A stretch of 64,000 nt of DNA from the NCBI GenBank assembly GCA_016192065.1, contig JACPUX010000052.1, forward strand, positions 62,001 to 126,000. The letters run 5' to 3'. Positions 42,052 through 55,162 of the stretch are shown in pieces (positions within the stretch are counted from its first letter, which is position 1; each line of letters begins with the position of its first letter). The translations under genes were made by a program, and so were the position numbers. The stretch is from Betaproteobacteria bacterium (GTDB taxonomy: Bacteria > Pseudomonadota > Gammaproteobacteria > Burkholderiales > Casimicrobiaceae). Under the pieces are notes generated by a model that did not search any database, was not told where the DNA came from, and was given only the letters and a program-made list of their open reading frames with translations.

Positions 42052-42412
42052 ATCCTTCATCCCCTGCGGCCGCAAACAGACTCTGCGGCAAGGGACTCGG
42101 CCCAATGCCCCATTCGCCACGACACGCGGGAAATTCATTGCTTGGACGACGAGGGTCCTTCAATACCCGCCTCCTGAACCACCAGGTCGGTGCAAGCTTA
42201 CACACTACCCTTGCGGTCGCAGACATCGTATCCTTCCATGCCGTGAGAAGACCCCTATGAGCAAAATTGCTTGGTCCCTATTCACCTTTTGGGTAACGGT
42301 CATCACGCGACCGAACCGGGTGACCCAGGGCGCGAAGGTGTCTTCCGTCGGGCATGAAACGGCCGAGGCATCGGTGAAGAACCTGAAACAACGCATCCAA
42401 CGAGGAGTCGCA
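42052..42412. other. Gap before the OmpA-family gene
   Basis: About 360 bp with no convincing gene. An in-frame upstream ATG (42257) would extend the OmpA-family protein by 52 residues but lacks a ribosome-binding site and would bury the signal peptide. No clear promoter motif was found. Confidence 0.5.
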
Positions 42413-43435
42413 ATGTCATCAATGCAATGGGCGCGCCATGCGGCGCTGGTGCTGTTGGGTTTAGCAGGCATGCTGGGCGCCGCTCTGGCGCAGGCACAGG
42501 ACATGGCCGGTGCCAAGGACCACCCGGCCGTCAAGCGCTTCGGGGGCAGCAGCATCGTGGGCTACGAGATGCGCAACTTCGACGCGGTGGAGTTCCAGAC
42601 CTCCACCTTCAAAGAATTCGACCTGGGCGTCGGACTGCGGCGCTATGTGCAGCCGCCCTTGCAGCTCGAAGGTAGGCTCACGCGCTTTTGGTACGAAGCG
42701 CCGGGCGATACGCGCGCCCTGGAGCTGTACCGCAACTACGTCAACGAGCTGACGGCCGGCGGATTCCAGACGCTCTACGACTCCACCAAAGATCCGGCTG
42801 CGGGCAAGTGGACCAACTTCCTGGCGAGCTTCAGCAGTGGCAAAAAGGACTTCGTCAAGAACGTGCGCTCGGAATATGTGATGTATGCCGCCGAGGCCAA
42901 TTCCATTCGCACCGGCACCTTTCAAAAAGACCACGTGACCGTGCGCGTGGTCGCCATCGACTGGCCCAAAGAGGACCGCATCTACAAGTCACGGCAGGGG
43001 GCCTACATCGCGGTCGATGTGCTGGAGACCAAGGCCATGCAGCAGAACATGGTGGTGGTGAGCGCCACGGAAATCGGCAAGTCGCTGACCGCGCAGGGCA
43101 AGGTGGCAATCTACGGCATCTACTTCGATACCGGCAAGGCGGAGATCAAGCCCGAATCCAAGCCTTCGCTTGATCAGATTGCCGCCTTCCTCAAGGGGGA
43201 AGCGAATGTCAAGCTGCATGTGGTGGGCCACACCGACAGCGTGGGTGGGTTCGAGAGCAACCTCGCCTTATCTCGCCGGCGGGCGGAGGCCGTAACCGCG
43301 GCCTTGGTCAAGAGTTATGGCGTGGCCGCCGGGCGCCTGATGGGCAACGGTGTGGCCTCACTGGCGCCTGTGGCCAGCAATGCCAGCGAAGAGGGACGCG
43401 CGAAGAACCGGCGGGTGGAGCTGGTGTTGCAGTAA
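42413..43435 (+). CDS. OmpA-family outer-membrane/periplasmic protein
   Basis: 340 residues from ATG 42413 (CGAGGAG site), signal peptide ending AALAQAQ. The first 200 residues are a DUF4892-like domain (KRFGGSSIVGYEMRNFDAVEF, RLTRFWYEAPGDTRALELYRNY). The C-terminal OmpA domain has IYFDTGKAEIKPESKPSLDQIA and HVVGHTDSVGGFESNLALSRRRAEAV, including the NxxLSxxRA-type peptidoglycan-binding core (NLALSRRRA). It anchors the envelope to peptidoglycan. It is unlikely to be part of the molybdoenzyme operon (361-bp gap). Confidence 0.85.
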   Translation: MSSMQWARHAALVLLGLAGMLGAALAQAQDMAGAKDHPAVKRFGGSSIVGYEMRNFDAVEFQTSTFKEFDLGVGLRRYVQPPLQLEGRLTRFWYEAPGDTRALELYRNYVNELTAGGFQTLYDSTKDPAAGKWTNFLASFSSGKKDFVKNVRSEYVMYAAEANSIRTGTFQKDHVTVRVVAIDWPKEDRIYKSRQGAYIAVDVLETKAMQQNMVVVSATEIGKSLTAQGKVAIYGIYFDTGKAEIKPESKPSLDQIAAFLKGEANVKLHVVGHTDSVGGFESNLALSRRRAEAVTAALVKSYGVAAGRLMGNGVASLAPVASNASEEGRAKNRRVELVLQ

Positions 43436-43524
43436 AGCTGTCTGGAATTCAAGGCACTCGCCGGTTCACCGATCAGCAGAATGAACGACAGGCAAATTGC
43501 CGTGCTGGCAGAGGGTCTGCCGGC

Positions 43525-45204
43525 CTAACGTCCCGCCGGCACCGCCGCGCGCAAATCATCCAGCGAGGCGTTGGGCGTGATGGCCTGCGGATCGAGCTGA
43601 AGTTCCAAGAGCGCCGGTCGCCCGGCGGCGAGGGCGCGCTCCAAGGCGGGTGCGAAATCTTCGGTGCGGCTCACGGTTTCGCCCAAGGCACCGAAGGCGC
43701 GCGCGTAGGCGGCGAAATCCGGGTTGGTGAGGGTGGTGCCGCAGACGCGCCCGGGGTAGCGCCGCTCTTGATGCATGCGGATGGTGCCGTACATGCCGTT
43801 GTTGATCACCAGAAATAGCACGGCGGCGTTGTATTGGACGGCGGTAGCGAGCTCCTGGCCGTTCATCATAAAGCAGCCATCACCCGCGAAACAGACTACG
43901 GTGCGCTGGGGCTGAACGATTCTGGCGGCGATGGCGGCAGGCACGCCGTAGCCCATGGCGCCGCTGGTGGGCGCGAGCTGGGTGCGGAAAGCGGGGTAGC
44001 GGTAATAACGATGCAGCCAGGTGGCGTAGTTCCCCGCGCCGTTGGTGAGGATGGCGTCTTCGGGCAGGCGTGCCGAAAGCGTTTGCATCACCGCCCACAT
44101 ATCGAGTGTGCCCGGGACGGCGACGCGCGTTTGGCGGGCTTCATAATCGGCGCGCGCGGCAACAACAGTTGCGCGCCAGGCCGCCGGGTCCACCGGTGGT
44201 AGATTCGCTAAGGCGGCGGCCATCGGCACCATGCTGGCGTTGATCATGAGGTCGGCCGCATAAACCCGCCCGAGTTCTTCTGCACCGGCGTGGATGTGGA
44301 TGAGCTGCTGGCGCGGCCTGGGCACTTCGAGCAGGGTGTAGCCGCTGGTGGTCATTTCACCCAGGCGGGCGCCGATCACCAGCAGGAGGTCCGCCTCCGC
44401 GATGCGCTGCGCCAGCCGTGGGTTGATGCCGATGCCGACATCCCCGCAGTAGTTCGGATGGCGATTGTCGAACAAGTCCTGGAAGCGGAAGGCACAGGCC
44501 ACGGGCAGGTGGTTGGCTTCGATGAATTGGCGCAGTGCGGCGCAGGCGCCCGCGTTCCAGCCGCTGCCGCCGAGGATCACGAGCGGGCGTTGCGCGGCGG
44601 CGAGGCGTTGACGCAAGCTGGCCAGGTCGGCGGCGCCGGGGTGGGCAGGCACGGGCTGGTAGCGCGGCGCATCGGCGACCGTGGCGGTGGCTTCGAGCAT
44701 GTCTTCGGGCAAGGCCAGCACCACCGGCCCGGGTCGGCCGGATGTGGCACGGTGGAAGGCCTGGCTCACCAATTCGGGGATGCGGTCGGCGCGGTCGATC
44801 TGCGCCACCCACTTGGCCATAGGCCCGAACATCCGCCGGTAGTCGATCTCCTGAAACGCCTCGCGCTCGACGCAATCGCTGCCGACTTGCCCAATGAACA
44901 GAATCATTGGTGTGGAGTCTTGGAACGCCGTGTGTACGCCGATGCTGGCGTTGGTGGCGCCGGGGCCACGGGTCACGAAGCAAATGCCGGGTCTGCCGGT
45001 GAGTTTGCCGTAGGCCTCGGCCATGTTGGCAGCACCCCCTTCGTGGCGGCAGACGATCAGGCGAATCGCCTCTTGCGCGTCGTGCAAGGCGTCGAGCACG
45101 GCGAGATAACTTTCGCCGGGCACGCAGAAGGCGTGATCGACGCCGTGGCCTTTGAGGGCATCGACCAGAATCTGGCCGCCGCAGCGCGGCAGGGAAGCAG
45201 TCAT
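43525..45204 (-). CDS. ThDP-dependent acetolactate-synthase-like enzyme
   Basis: 559 residues with three domains. The PYR domain has the catalytic Glu in RHEGGAANMAEAYGKLTG. A central Rossmann-like domain has RPLVILGGSGWN. The PP domain has the ThDP motif GDGCFMMNGQELATAVQYN...NNG. This is the acetolactate synthase/oxalyl-CoA decarboxylase/sulfopyruvate decarboxylase superfamily; the specific substrate is unknown. No regulatory subunit is nearby, so it is probably not the biosynthetic AHAS. It is last in the minus-strand run with TRAP transporter and 5-oxoprolinase genes, 114 bp after the latter. Confidence 0.82.
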   Translation of the reverse strand: MTASLPRCGGQILVDALKGHGVDHAFCVPGESYLAVLDALHDAQEAIRLIVCRHEGGAANMAEAYGKLTGRPGICFVTRGPGATNASIGVHTAFQDSTPMILFIGQVGSDCVEREAFQEIDYRRMFGPMAKWVAQIDRADRIPELVSQAFHRATSGRPGPVVLALPEDMLEATATVADAPRYQPVPAHPGAADLASLRQRLAAAQRPLVILGGSGWNAGACAALRQFIEANHLPVACAFRFQDLFDNRHPNYCGDVGIGINPRLAQRIAEADLLLVIGARLGEMTTSGYTLLEVPRPRQQLIHIHAGAEELGRVYAADLMINASMVPMAAALANLPPVDPAAWRATVVAARADYEARQTRVAVPGTLDMWAVMQTLSARLPEDAILTNGAGNYATWLHRYYRYPAFRTQLAPTSGAMGYGVPAAIAARIVQPQRTVVCFAGDGCFMMNGQELATAVQYNAAVLFLVINNGMYGTIRMHQERRYPGRVCGTTLTNPDFAAYARAFGALGETVSRTEDFAPALERALAAGRPALLELQLDPQAITPNASLDDLRAAVPAGR

Positions 45205-45318
45205 GAGGTAGGCGAGGGGCGCGAGAAGGATGGCGCATGGTACACACTTCGCGTTGCCGGAAAAACCGGCAAGGCGACATCAAGTTTGCGCCGCTTCCCT
45301 TTGCACCAACGGCGCAGA

Positions 45319-48969
<3,651 letters not shown>

Positions 48970-49017
48970 GAGGGAGGTTCCTTGCCTGCGCCGTGCCGAG
49001 ATCGCGGTTCGGCGGAT

Positions 49018-50010
49018 TTATGGTGCCCGGGCGGTGAGCCGGGGCTCGGTGAAATAGGGGATGAAGACGTCGTTGGCCTGGTGGCCCACCTGGTGGATCC
49101 ATTCGCGCGTGAAACGCTCGCCCAGGCGTTTCAAGTGACGCTCGAAGTCTTCAGGGACGCGGTCCACCACCATTCCTTGCGCGCGCAAGCGGGCCGCGGC
49201 CTCGCGCGCAAGTTCTTCGCTGCGGCTCCAGCCGCGTGCTTCGGCGGCCTGGGCGGCGCTTTGCACGGCGGCCCGTTCGTCCAGGCGCAATTGCTGCCAC
49301 GCCCCGGCATTGACGTACACCATGTTCTTGGGAAACCAGGCGTTGAGTTCATAGTAGTAGTGAAGGTGGTTCCAGACCTGGTTCTCCACTCCGGTCACCG
49401 CCGAGGTGATCATGTTGTCGATGCGCCGCTGCGCGAACGCCGCACCCACCTGCGGCATCGGCACATCCACCGGACTGGCGCCCAACATTTCGGCGATGCG
49501 CACCGTGGCCGCGTTGTAGGTGCGCATGCGGGTGCCCTTGAAATCCGCCGCGCCGCGTATCGGCCGGCTTGAATACAGGCCTTGCGGCGGCCACGGTACG
49601 GCGTACAGCAGCACCAGGCCGCGGGCGGCGAGTTGGCGTTCCAGGACCGGGCGCTGCAGGCGCCACAAGCGCTGGGCATCGGCGTAGTTGTCAACGACAA
49701 AGGGGATGGAATCGACTCCGGCAATCGGCAGTTCCTTGCTGATGCCGGAAAGGATGGATTCGCCCGCTTGCACTCTGCCGCGTTCCACCGCGACGAGCAT
49801 GTCCCCGAGCTTGATCAGACTATTGTTGGGGTGCAGTTGGATGGTGAGACCACCTTTGGTTTTGGCATCGACCTCGCGGGCGAATTGCGCCAGGTTCTCG
49901 GTATGAAACGATTCAGCCCGGTACCCGGTGGCGAGGTTCCAAGTGGTCGGTGCGGCGCTTGCCGTGGCGGCGAACAGGCTGATGGCACAGAACGAAAGCG
50001 TGATTCTCAT
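49018..50010 (-). CDS. dctP: TRAP transporter substrate-binding protein, DctP type (second copy)
   Basis: 330 residues with a signal peptide (LFAATASAAP). DctP-family motifs: TWNLATGYRAESFHTENL, AGESILSGISKELPIAGVDSIPF, and the ligand-carboxylate Arg region in GTRMRTYNAATVRIAEMLGA. ATG 50010 follows AAGGAG. It delivers an organic acid to DctQM. It lies just downstream of dctM, while another dctP sits upstream of dctQ. The two share the same layout, so they are probably paralogues with different ligands. Confidence 0.88.
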   Translation of the reverse strand: MRITLSFCAISLFAATASAAPTTWNLATGYRAESFHTENLAQFAREVDAKTKGGLTIQLHPNNSLIKLGDMLVAVERGRVQAGESILSGISKELPIAGVDSIPFVVDNYADAQRLWRLQRPVLERQLAARGLVLLYAVPWPPQGLYSSRPIRGAADFKGTRMRTYNAATVRIAEMLGASPVDVPMPQVGAAFAQRRIDNMITSAVTGVENQVWNHLHYYYELNAWFPKNMVYVNAGAWQQLRLDERAAVQSAAQAAEARGWSRSEELAREAAARLRAQGMVVDRVPEDFERHLKRLGERFTREWIHQVGHQANDVFIPYFTEPRLTARAP

Positions 50011-50033
50011 CTCGGACTCCTTTTTGGATCGGC

Positions 50034-51326
50034 TCACATCCGGGTGGGCAACCACAGCGCCAGGTCCGGTATCAGGTACAGGCCGAGCACCGCCGCGATC
50101 ATCAGCAGGAATAGTGGCAGGGCATGGCGCGCCAGTTCGGTGATTTCCCGCTTGGTGAGCGATTGCAGGACGAAAAGGTTGAATCCGACGGGCGGCGTGA
50201 TTTGTGCCGCCTCCACCACCAATACGATGAAGATGCCGAACCAGATCAGGTCGATGCCGGCGCGCTCGACGGTGGGGAGCAGTACCGCCATGGTCAGCAC
50301 TACCATGGAGATGCCATCGAGAAAGCAACCGAGGAGCATGAAGAACGCGGTGAGCATTACGATCAGCAGGAAGGGTGGCAAATGCAAACCACCGATCAGT
50401 TCGGCGAGGTGGCGGGGCAGGCCGAGAAAACCCATGGCCAGGGTAAGAAAGGCCGCGCCGGCGAGGATCAGGCCGATCATGCAATAAACCCGCGTGGCGG
50501 CAACCAGCCCTTCCTGGAAGCGCGCCCAATCGAGCGAGCCTTCGAGTGCAGCCACCGCCAGTGCCCCGGCCACGCCCAGCGCCGCCGCCTCGGTGGCGGT
50601 GGCGAGTCCGGAGTAGATCGACCCCAGCACCAGCGCGATCAAGGTGATCACCGGAACGAGGTGGCGCGAAGCCCAGAGCTTTTCCTTGAGACTCGTCCTT
50701 GGGTCGGCCGGCGGAATCTGCCCCGGGTGGCGCAACGCCCAGACCACGATGTAGCCCATGAACAGCGTGGCCAGCACCAGGCCGGGAAGCACGCCGGCGA
50801 CGAAGAGCTTGGCAATGGAGACATTGGCCGCGACGCCGTAAACGATCATGATGATCGAAGGCGGAATCAAGAGCCCCAGCGTGCCGGCACCGGCCAAGCT
50901 GCCGATGGCGATGCTGTCGGGATAGCCCCGCTTCTTCAGCTCGGGCAGGGTGATCTTGCCGATGGTGGCGCAGGTTGCCGCGGAGGAGCCGGAAACCGCG
51001 GCGAAGATCGTGCAGCCGATCACGTTGGTGTGCAACAAGCGGCCGGGCAGGCGATTCAGCCAGGGCGCGAGTCCGCGAAACATGTCTTCCGAGAGCTTGG
51101 AGCGAAAGAGGATTTCCCCCATCCACAGGAAGAGCGGCAGCGCGGTCAGTGTCCAGGTCGAAGTGGCGCCCCAGATGGTGAGCGCCATGCCGTCGCCCAC
51201 CGGCCGCAGGGAGAACAATTCCATCGCCAGCACGCCGACGCCAAGGAGCGACAGTCCGATCCACATGCCGGAGCCGAGGACCACGAACAGCGCGACGATG
51301 AGCAGAAGGGCGACCAGAAGTTCCAT
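50034..51326 (-). CDS. dctM: TRAP transporter large membrane subunit
   Basis: 430 residues, about 12 membrane helices; family motifs are LIPPSIIMIVYGVAANVSIAKLFVAGVLPG and GAGTLGLLIP. It translocates the substrate with sodium or proton coupling. It is 24 bp upstream of the second dctP and 18 bp after dctQ. Confidence 0.94.
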   Translation of the reverse strand: MELLVALLLIVALFVVLGSGMWIGLSLLGVGVLAMELFSLRPVGDGMALTIWGATSTWTLTALPLFLWMGEILFRSKLSEDMFRGLAPWLNRLPGRLLHTNVIGCTIFAAVSGSSAATCATIGKITLPELKKRGYPDSIAIGSLAGAGTLGLLIPPSIIMIVYGVAANVSIAKLFVAGVLPGLVLATLFMGYIVVWALRHPGQIPPADPRTSLKEKLWASRHLVPVITLIALVLGSIYSGLATATEAAALGVAGALAVAALEGSLDWARFQEGLVAATRVYCMIGLILAGAAFLTLAMGFLGLPRHLAELIGGLHLPPFLLIVMLTAFFMLLGCFLDGISMVVLTMAVLLPTVERAGIDLIWFGIFIVLVVEAAQITPPVGFNLFVLQSLTKREITELARHALPLFLLMIAAVLGLYLIPDLALWLPTRM

Positions 51327-51344
51327 TGGTGTTCGATCCTCGGG

Positions 51345-51860
51345 CTATTCGGCGCGGGCGATTTCCGCCTCGCCGCCGGGAGTGAAGACCAGACGCCCGC
51401 GCAGCCGCGCCAGCAGGGCTTCGACGAAGGCCAGGGCGAGGCCCCAGCAGCCCAGCGCCATCAGGCTTTGCGGCAGCCACAAGGGCGTCGCATCGGCGGC
51501 GGGGGATACGTCGTGGGTCAGGTAGGAGGTCCAGACCAGGCGCAGCGCGTACCACGCTAGATAAGCGGCGAGGGCGAGACCCGCAGTGAGGCACCAGTAT
51601 TCCAGAGCATTGCGGTGGGCTGGCGCGAGTCGTTGCAAAAGCAACGATACGCGGATGTGCTCGCCCTTGCGCAAGGTCTCCGGCAGGGCCAGGAACAAGG
51701 CCGCGGCGATGGCGAAGCCGGCGTAGGCGTCGAGCCCGGGAAGGTCCCATTGGAACTGTCTCGCCAGGATGCCCAGCATGATGCAAGCAAAGGCGGAAAC
51801 CAGTGCCAGGCAGGCGAGAACGATCAGCAGGCGATAGAAATTGACGACGAGTCGAGCCAT
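51345..51860 (-). CDS. dctQ: TRAP transporter small membrane subunit
   Basis: 171 residues with four membrane helices in the DctQ pattern (LACLALVSAFACIMLGILARQFQW; LPETLRKGEHIRVSLLLQRL). It forms the membrane complex with DctM. Its ATG is 93 bp after the upstream dctP stop. Confidence 0.9.
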   Translation of the reverse strand: MARLVVNFYRLLIVLACLALVSAFACIMLGILARQFQWDLPGLDAYAGFAIAAALFLALPETLRKGEHIRVSLLLQRLAPAHRNALEYWCLTAGLALAAYLAWYALRLVWTSYLTHDVSPAADATPLWLPQSLMALGCWGLALAFVEALLARLRGRLVFTPGGEAEIARAE

Positions 51861-51953
51861 GGCGCGGCCTCCTGGCGGCGTGTTCGAGGTGGAAGCGCGG
51901 GCTTCCGCGGGCAGAATTGGGGGCGCCCCGCGGGCAGCCCCGGCAGGTGCGGC

Positions 51954-52913
51954 CTAGCGGCGGTAGGCGGCGATGATCGCCTGGCCGTCGGGTCCGGCGG
52001 TCTTGAGCCACTCGGCGGTCATGGTTTCACCGATGGTTTGCAATTCTCGACGCAGCGGTTCCGAGGGCGGGTTCACTTTCATGCCGCGTGCGCTCAGCTC
52101 GCGCACGTACTCGGCGTCGCGCTCGGCGCTGGTCTTCCAGCCACGCGTCTCGGCCGCCGTGGCGGCCTGAAGCAGCGCTTCCTGGGTGGGCTTGTCCAAG
52201 GCCTCGAAGGCTTTGAAACTCACCACGGTGGCGTTGCGTGGCAGCCAACCGTTGATCGGGTAGAAGTACTTGGTTTGCTCGAAGAGTTTGTTTTCGATGC
52301 CGCTGGCGCTGGAGGTCAGGAAATTCTCGACCGTCCCGGTGGCCAGCGCCTGACCCAGTTCCGCGAGCTGGATGGTGGTGGGCTGCGCCTTGAGCAGCTG
52401 GGCGATGCGCGTGGTGGCGGGGTTATAGGCCCGCATCTTGGTCCCCTTGAAATCCTCGGGGGCGTTGATCGGCTTCACCGAGTACAAGGACTGCCCCGGC
52501 CAGGGCACGGAAAACAGCAGTTTCATGCCCTGGCTCGCCAGGAGCTTTTCCAGCGACGGCCGGGCCGCTTGATAGAGCTTGCGCGCCTCATCGTAGCTGG
52601 TGGCGAGAAAGGGGATCGAATCGACGCCAAAAAGCGCGTTCTCGTTCGAGGCGCCGGAGAGTATGAACTCGCCCGCTTGAACCTGCCCGGTCTGCACCGC
52701 GCGCTTGATCTCGTTGGCCTTGAACAGCGAGGCATTGACATGCAGCGTGATCTTCAGCTTGCCGCCGGTCGCCAGCTCGACTTCCTGGGCGAACTGCTGC
52801 ACGTTCTGAGTCTGAAAGCTGTTCGGGGCATAAGCCGTGGGCAGATCCCATTTGGTCTGAGCATGAACCAAGGGGGCGAGCAGGGTGGCGAGCAGCAAGA
52901 GCGAACGTTTCAT
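51954..52913 (-). CDS. dctP: TRAP transporter substrate-binding protein, DctP type (first copy)
   Basis: 319 residues with a signal peptide (LLATLLAPLVHAQ). Motifs: TKWDLPTAYAPNSFQTQNVQ, AGEFILSGASNENALFGVDSIPF, and the ligand region GTKMRAYNPATTRIAQLLKA. It lacks no expected segment. The gene begins 62 bp after the DUF1445 gene and belongs to the same operon. Sequence is clearly related to the other dctP in this locus but not identical. Confidence 0.88.
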   Translation of the reverse strand: MKRSLLLLATLLAPLVHAQTKWDLPTAYAPNSFQTQNVQQFAQEVELATGGKLKITLHVNASLFKANEIKRAVQTGQVQAGEFILSGASNENALFGVDSIPFLATSYDEARKLYQAARPSLEKLLASQGMKLLFSVPWPGQSLYSVKPINAPEDFKGTKMRAYNPATTRIAQLLKAQPTTIQLAELGQALATGTVENFLTSSASGIENKLFEQTKYFYPINGWLPRNATVVSFKAFEALDKPTQEALLQAATAAETRGWKTSAERDAEYVRELSARGMKVNPPSEPLRRELQTIGETMTAEWLKTAGPDGQAIIAAYRR

Positions 52914-52975
52914 GGGTGAACTCCTCGGGTTGGTGAGGTGCCTTGGTCGGGCACTCGATGTGGAATCAGGACGCC

Positions 52976-53800
52976 TCAGAAGCTGGCGAGCTGGTTGTTC
53001 TTCAGGTCGGTAATCAGCATGGCGCCGGGTGCGTGGGTGATGCAGAAGTCGAGCTTGGCCCCAGTCAGCGCAGCTTGCGGGGTCACCCCACAGGCCCAGA
53101 AGACCGGCAACTCCCCGGGCAGGATTTCGATCGGGTCGCCGTAATCCGGGTGCGCCAGGTCGGCAATGCCGATCTCGCGCGGGTCGCCCACATGAACCGG
53201 CGCGCCATGCACTTGTGGAAAGCGCGAGGTAATCTGCACCGAGCGGATCGCCGCCGCGGCCGGCAGGGGGCGCATCGACACCACCATCGGCCCGGCGAAA
53301 CGACCCGCGGGTCGGGTCATGAGGGAGCTGCGGTACATGGCGACGTTTTTGCCGGCTTCGAGATGGCGCAGGCGTATGCCGGATTCGAGTAATGCTTGTT
53401 CGAAGGAAAACGAGCACCCCAGCACGAAACTCACCAGGTCCTCGCGCCAGAGCGCTTGCACGTCGGCTGGTTCGGCCACCACTTCGCCGTCGCGCCAGAC
53501 CCGGTAGCGCGGCAAGTCGGTGCGCAGATCGAGATCGGCCCCCAGCGCGGGAATTCTGGGCGAGCCCGGGTCGGCTACGCCCAGCAGCGGGCACGGCTTG
53601 GGATTGCGCTGGCAATAGAGCAGGAAGTCGGCCGCGTGTTCGGCCGGCAACACCACCAGATTGCCTTGGACATAGTCCGCTGCCATGCCGCCGGTGTGCG
53701 TGGTCCAGGCGCCGCTGCGAATGAGATGGCGCGCCTGGGCGGCGAGGCCCGGCTGAGGCGTCATTTCCGACCTTGGTTTCACGGCAAGGGCTTCACACAT
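52976..53800 (-). CDS. DUF1445/UPF0317 family protein (D-glutamate-cyclase-like hydro-lyase)
   Basis: 274 residues. Family motifs: [62 protein letters not shown], and a C-terminal [37 protein letters not shown] 53800 has GGAG upstream; ATG 53764 is possible. The family includes B. subtilis YcsI and the related part of mammalian D-glutamate cyclase, which makes 5-oxo-D-proline. Here a 5-oxoprolinase is in the same operon, which fits. First gene after the LysR regulator. Confidence 0.82.
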   Translation of the reverse strand: MCEALAVKPRSEMTPQPGLAAQARHLIRSGAWTTHTGGMAADYVQGNLVVLPAEHAADFLLYCQRNPKPCPLLGVADPGSPRIPALGADLDLRTDLPRYRVWRDGEVVAEPADVQALWREDLVSFVLGCSFSFEQALLESGIRLRHLEAGKNVAMYRSSLMTRPAGRFAGPMVVSMRPLPAAAAIRSVQITSRFPQVHGAPVHVGDPREIGIADLAHPDYGDPIEILPGELPVFWACGVTPQAALTGAKLDFCITHAPGAMLITDLKNNQLASF

Positions 53801-53881
53801 GGGGCGTCTCCGGCAAACCACTGAATCATGCCGGGCATTGTGTGGCTGGCGCTGGTGACGCGCAAACGAAAAAAATATCGT

Positions 53882-54820
53882 TCAACTGATCGATTTTTTC
53901 GATGCTTTGGCAACTCCGCGCGCCCGCGCGGGTCGCTCGCGCTTGGCCGGAGGGAACAGCGCGAGAATTGAATCGACGACCGTGGCGATCAAGGGCGAGG
54001 ACGGATCGGCGCGGTAGTTCAAGTGGATGGGCAAAGGCGGCAGCGTGAAGGGAAGCTTGAGCACTCGCAGATCGGCGGTCGCCACCATGCGCTCGACCGC
54101 GGCCCGCGGCAGCGTGGCCACGCCGAAACCGGCATGCACCAACTGCACGATGGCGGAGAGTGAGGAAATGCAATGTACCCGCCGCGGCTCCAGAGCGCGC
54201 AGGCGGAACAACTCGTTGAGCGCGACGTGGGGTTGCGAGCCGCGTTGAAAGGTGAGGAGTTCGAGTTCGGCCAGTTCCGCCAGATCATAGGCGCGTCGGC
54301 GATGCAGGCGGGCATTTCCCACCAGCACCATGTCCATGGGCGGCAAGGCCAGACTGCGAATGCCGTCCAGGCCGGCAGGCTGCGCGGTGAATACCAGATC
54401 CAAGGCGCCGCGCCGGATTTGGTCGACCAGTACCGGCGTGGTTTCGACCGTGAGTTCCAATTCAATCGCCGGGGTTTCGGTCCGCAGCTTGCCAATCCAC
54501 GGAACGAGCCAGGAGTGCAGTACGGATTCGATCGCGCCGATGCGCATCGATACTGGGAGGACCGCCTCGGCGCCGATTTCCGCCTTGATGCTGCGCTGCA
54601 TTTCGAGCAGCCGCTGCGCGTGGGCATAGAAGCGCGTGCCCGCGACGGTAAGCCGGAAGCGGCGGTCGCGGCGGTCCAAGAGCAGCACGCCCAGCTCTTC
54701 CTCCAATGCCGAGATGCGGCTCGACATCGCTGACTGAGTGAGGTAGAGCTTGTCCGCGGCCCGGGTGACGCTTTTCAGCGTTACCACCCAATAGTAGGCT
54801 TCGACGAAGCGTAGATTCAT
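53882..54820 (-). CDS. LysR-family transcriptional regulator
   Basis: 312 residues. The N-terminal HTH (FVEAYYWVVTLKSVTRAADKLYLTQSAMSSRISALEEELG) is followed by a LysR effector domain (GAIESVLHSWLVPWIGKLR...). Start ATG 54820 (MNLRFVEAYY). It lies at the head of the minus-strand run with the DUF1445, TRAP, 5-oxoprolinase and ThDP-enzyme genes and is their likely activator. The gap to the DUF1445 start is 81 bp. Confidence 0.92.
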   Translation of the reverse strand: MNLRFVEAYYWVVTLKSVTRAADKLYLTQSAMSSRISALEEELGVLLLDRRDRRFRLTVAGTRFYAHAQRLLEMQRSIKAEIGAEAVLPVSMRIGAIESVLHSWLVPWIGKLRTETPAIELELTVETTPVLVDQIRRGALDLVFTAQPAGLDGIRSLALPPMDMVLVGNARLHRRRAYDLAELAELELLTFQRGSQPHVALNELFRLRALEPRRVHCISSLSAIVQLVHAGFGVATLPRAAVERMVATADLRVLKLPFTLPPLPIHLNYRADPSSPLIATVVDSILALFPPAKRERPARARGVAKASKKSIS

Positions 54821-55162
54821 TCCCGGCGACCTCGATTTGATGGCGGGGGTGGCGCCACGGCGGCCACTTCTCGGCATGATGCATGCATTTTCCGGGCGCC
54901 GCCAACTGCCTAGTCACTATGGCCTGAAGTCTTCACCTTTCCGGAGAAGAAATGAGTCGAAGAGGTGAATTTGGGCGATTTACAAGGGGGCTCGCCCGCT
55001 TGTTCCTGGCGGGGGCTATACAAGGGGTTTCTCCCCTTGTTGGTAGGAGGATTTGTTCGCCGTTTGCTCCCGCGCGGCGATCCTCTTTGGATCCGGCTTG
55101 TCCGGCTTAGGGGGAGGGCAAAATCGCGGTACCATGTGCTGTGGTGTTCACGCGGTGACGAG
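54821..55162. other. Divergent gap with hairpin and a possible 52-residue frame
   Basis: About 340 bp between LysR and the hydrolase gene. It contains CAAGGGG-TTTCT-CCCCTTG at 55021-55039. An open frame of 52 codons (54952-55110, plus strand) has a GGAGA site before its ATG and an Arg-rich product (MSRRGEFGRFTRGLARLF...), but no family support. It is not annotated as a gene. Confidence 0.4.
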
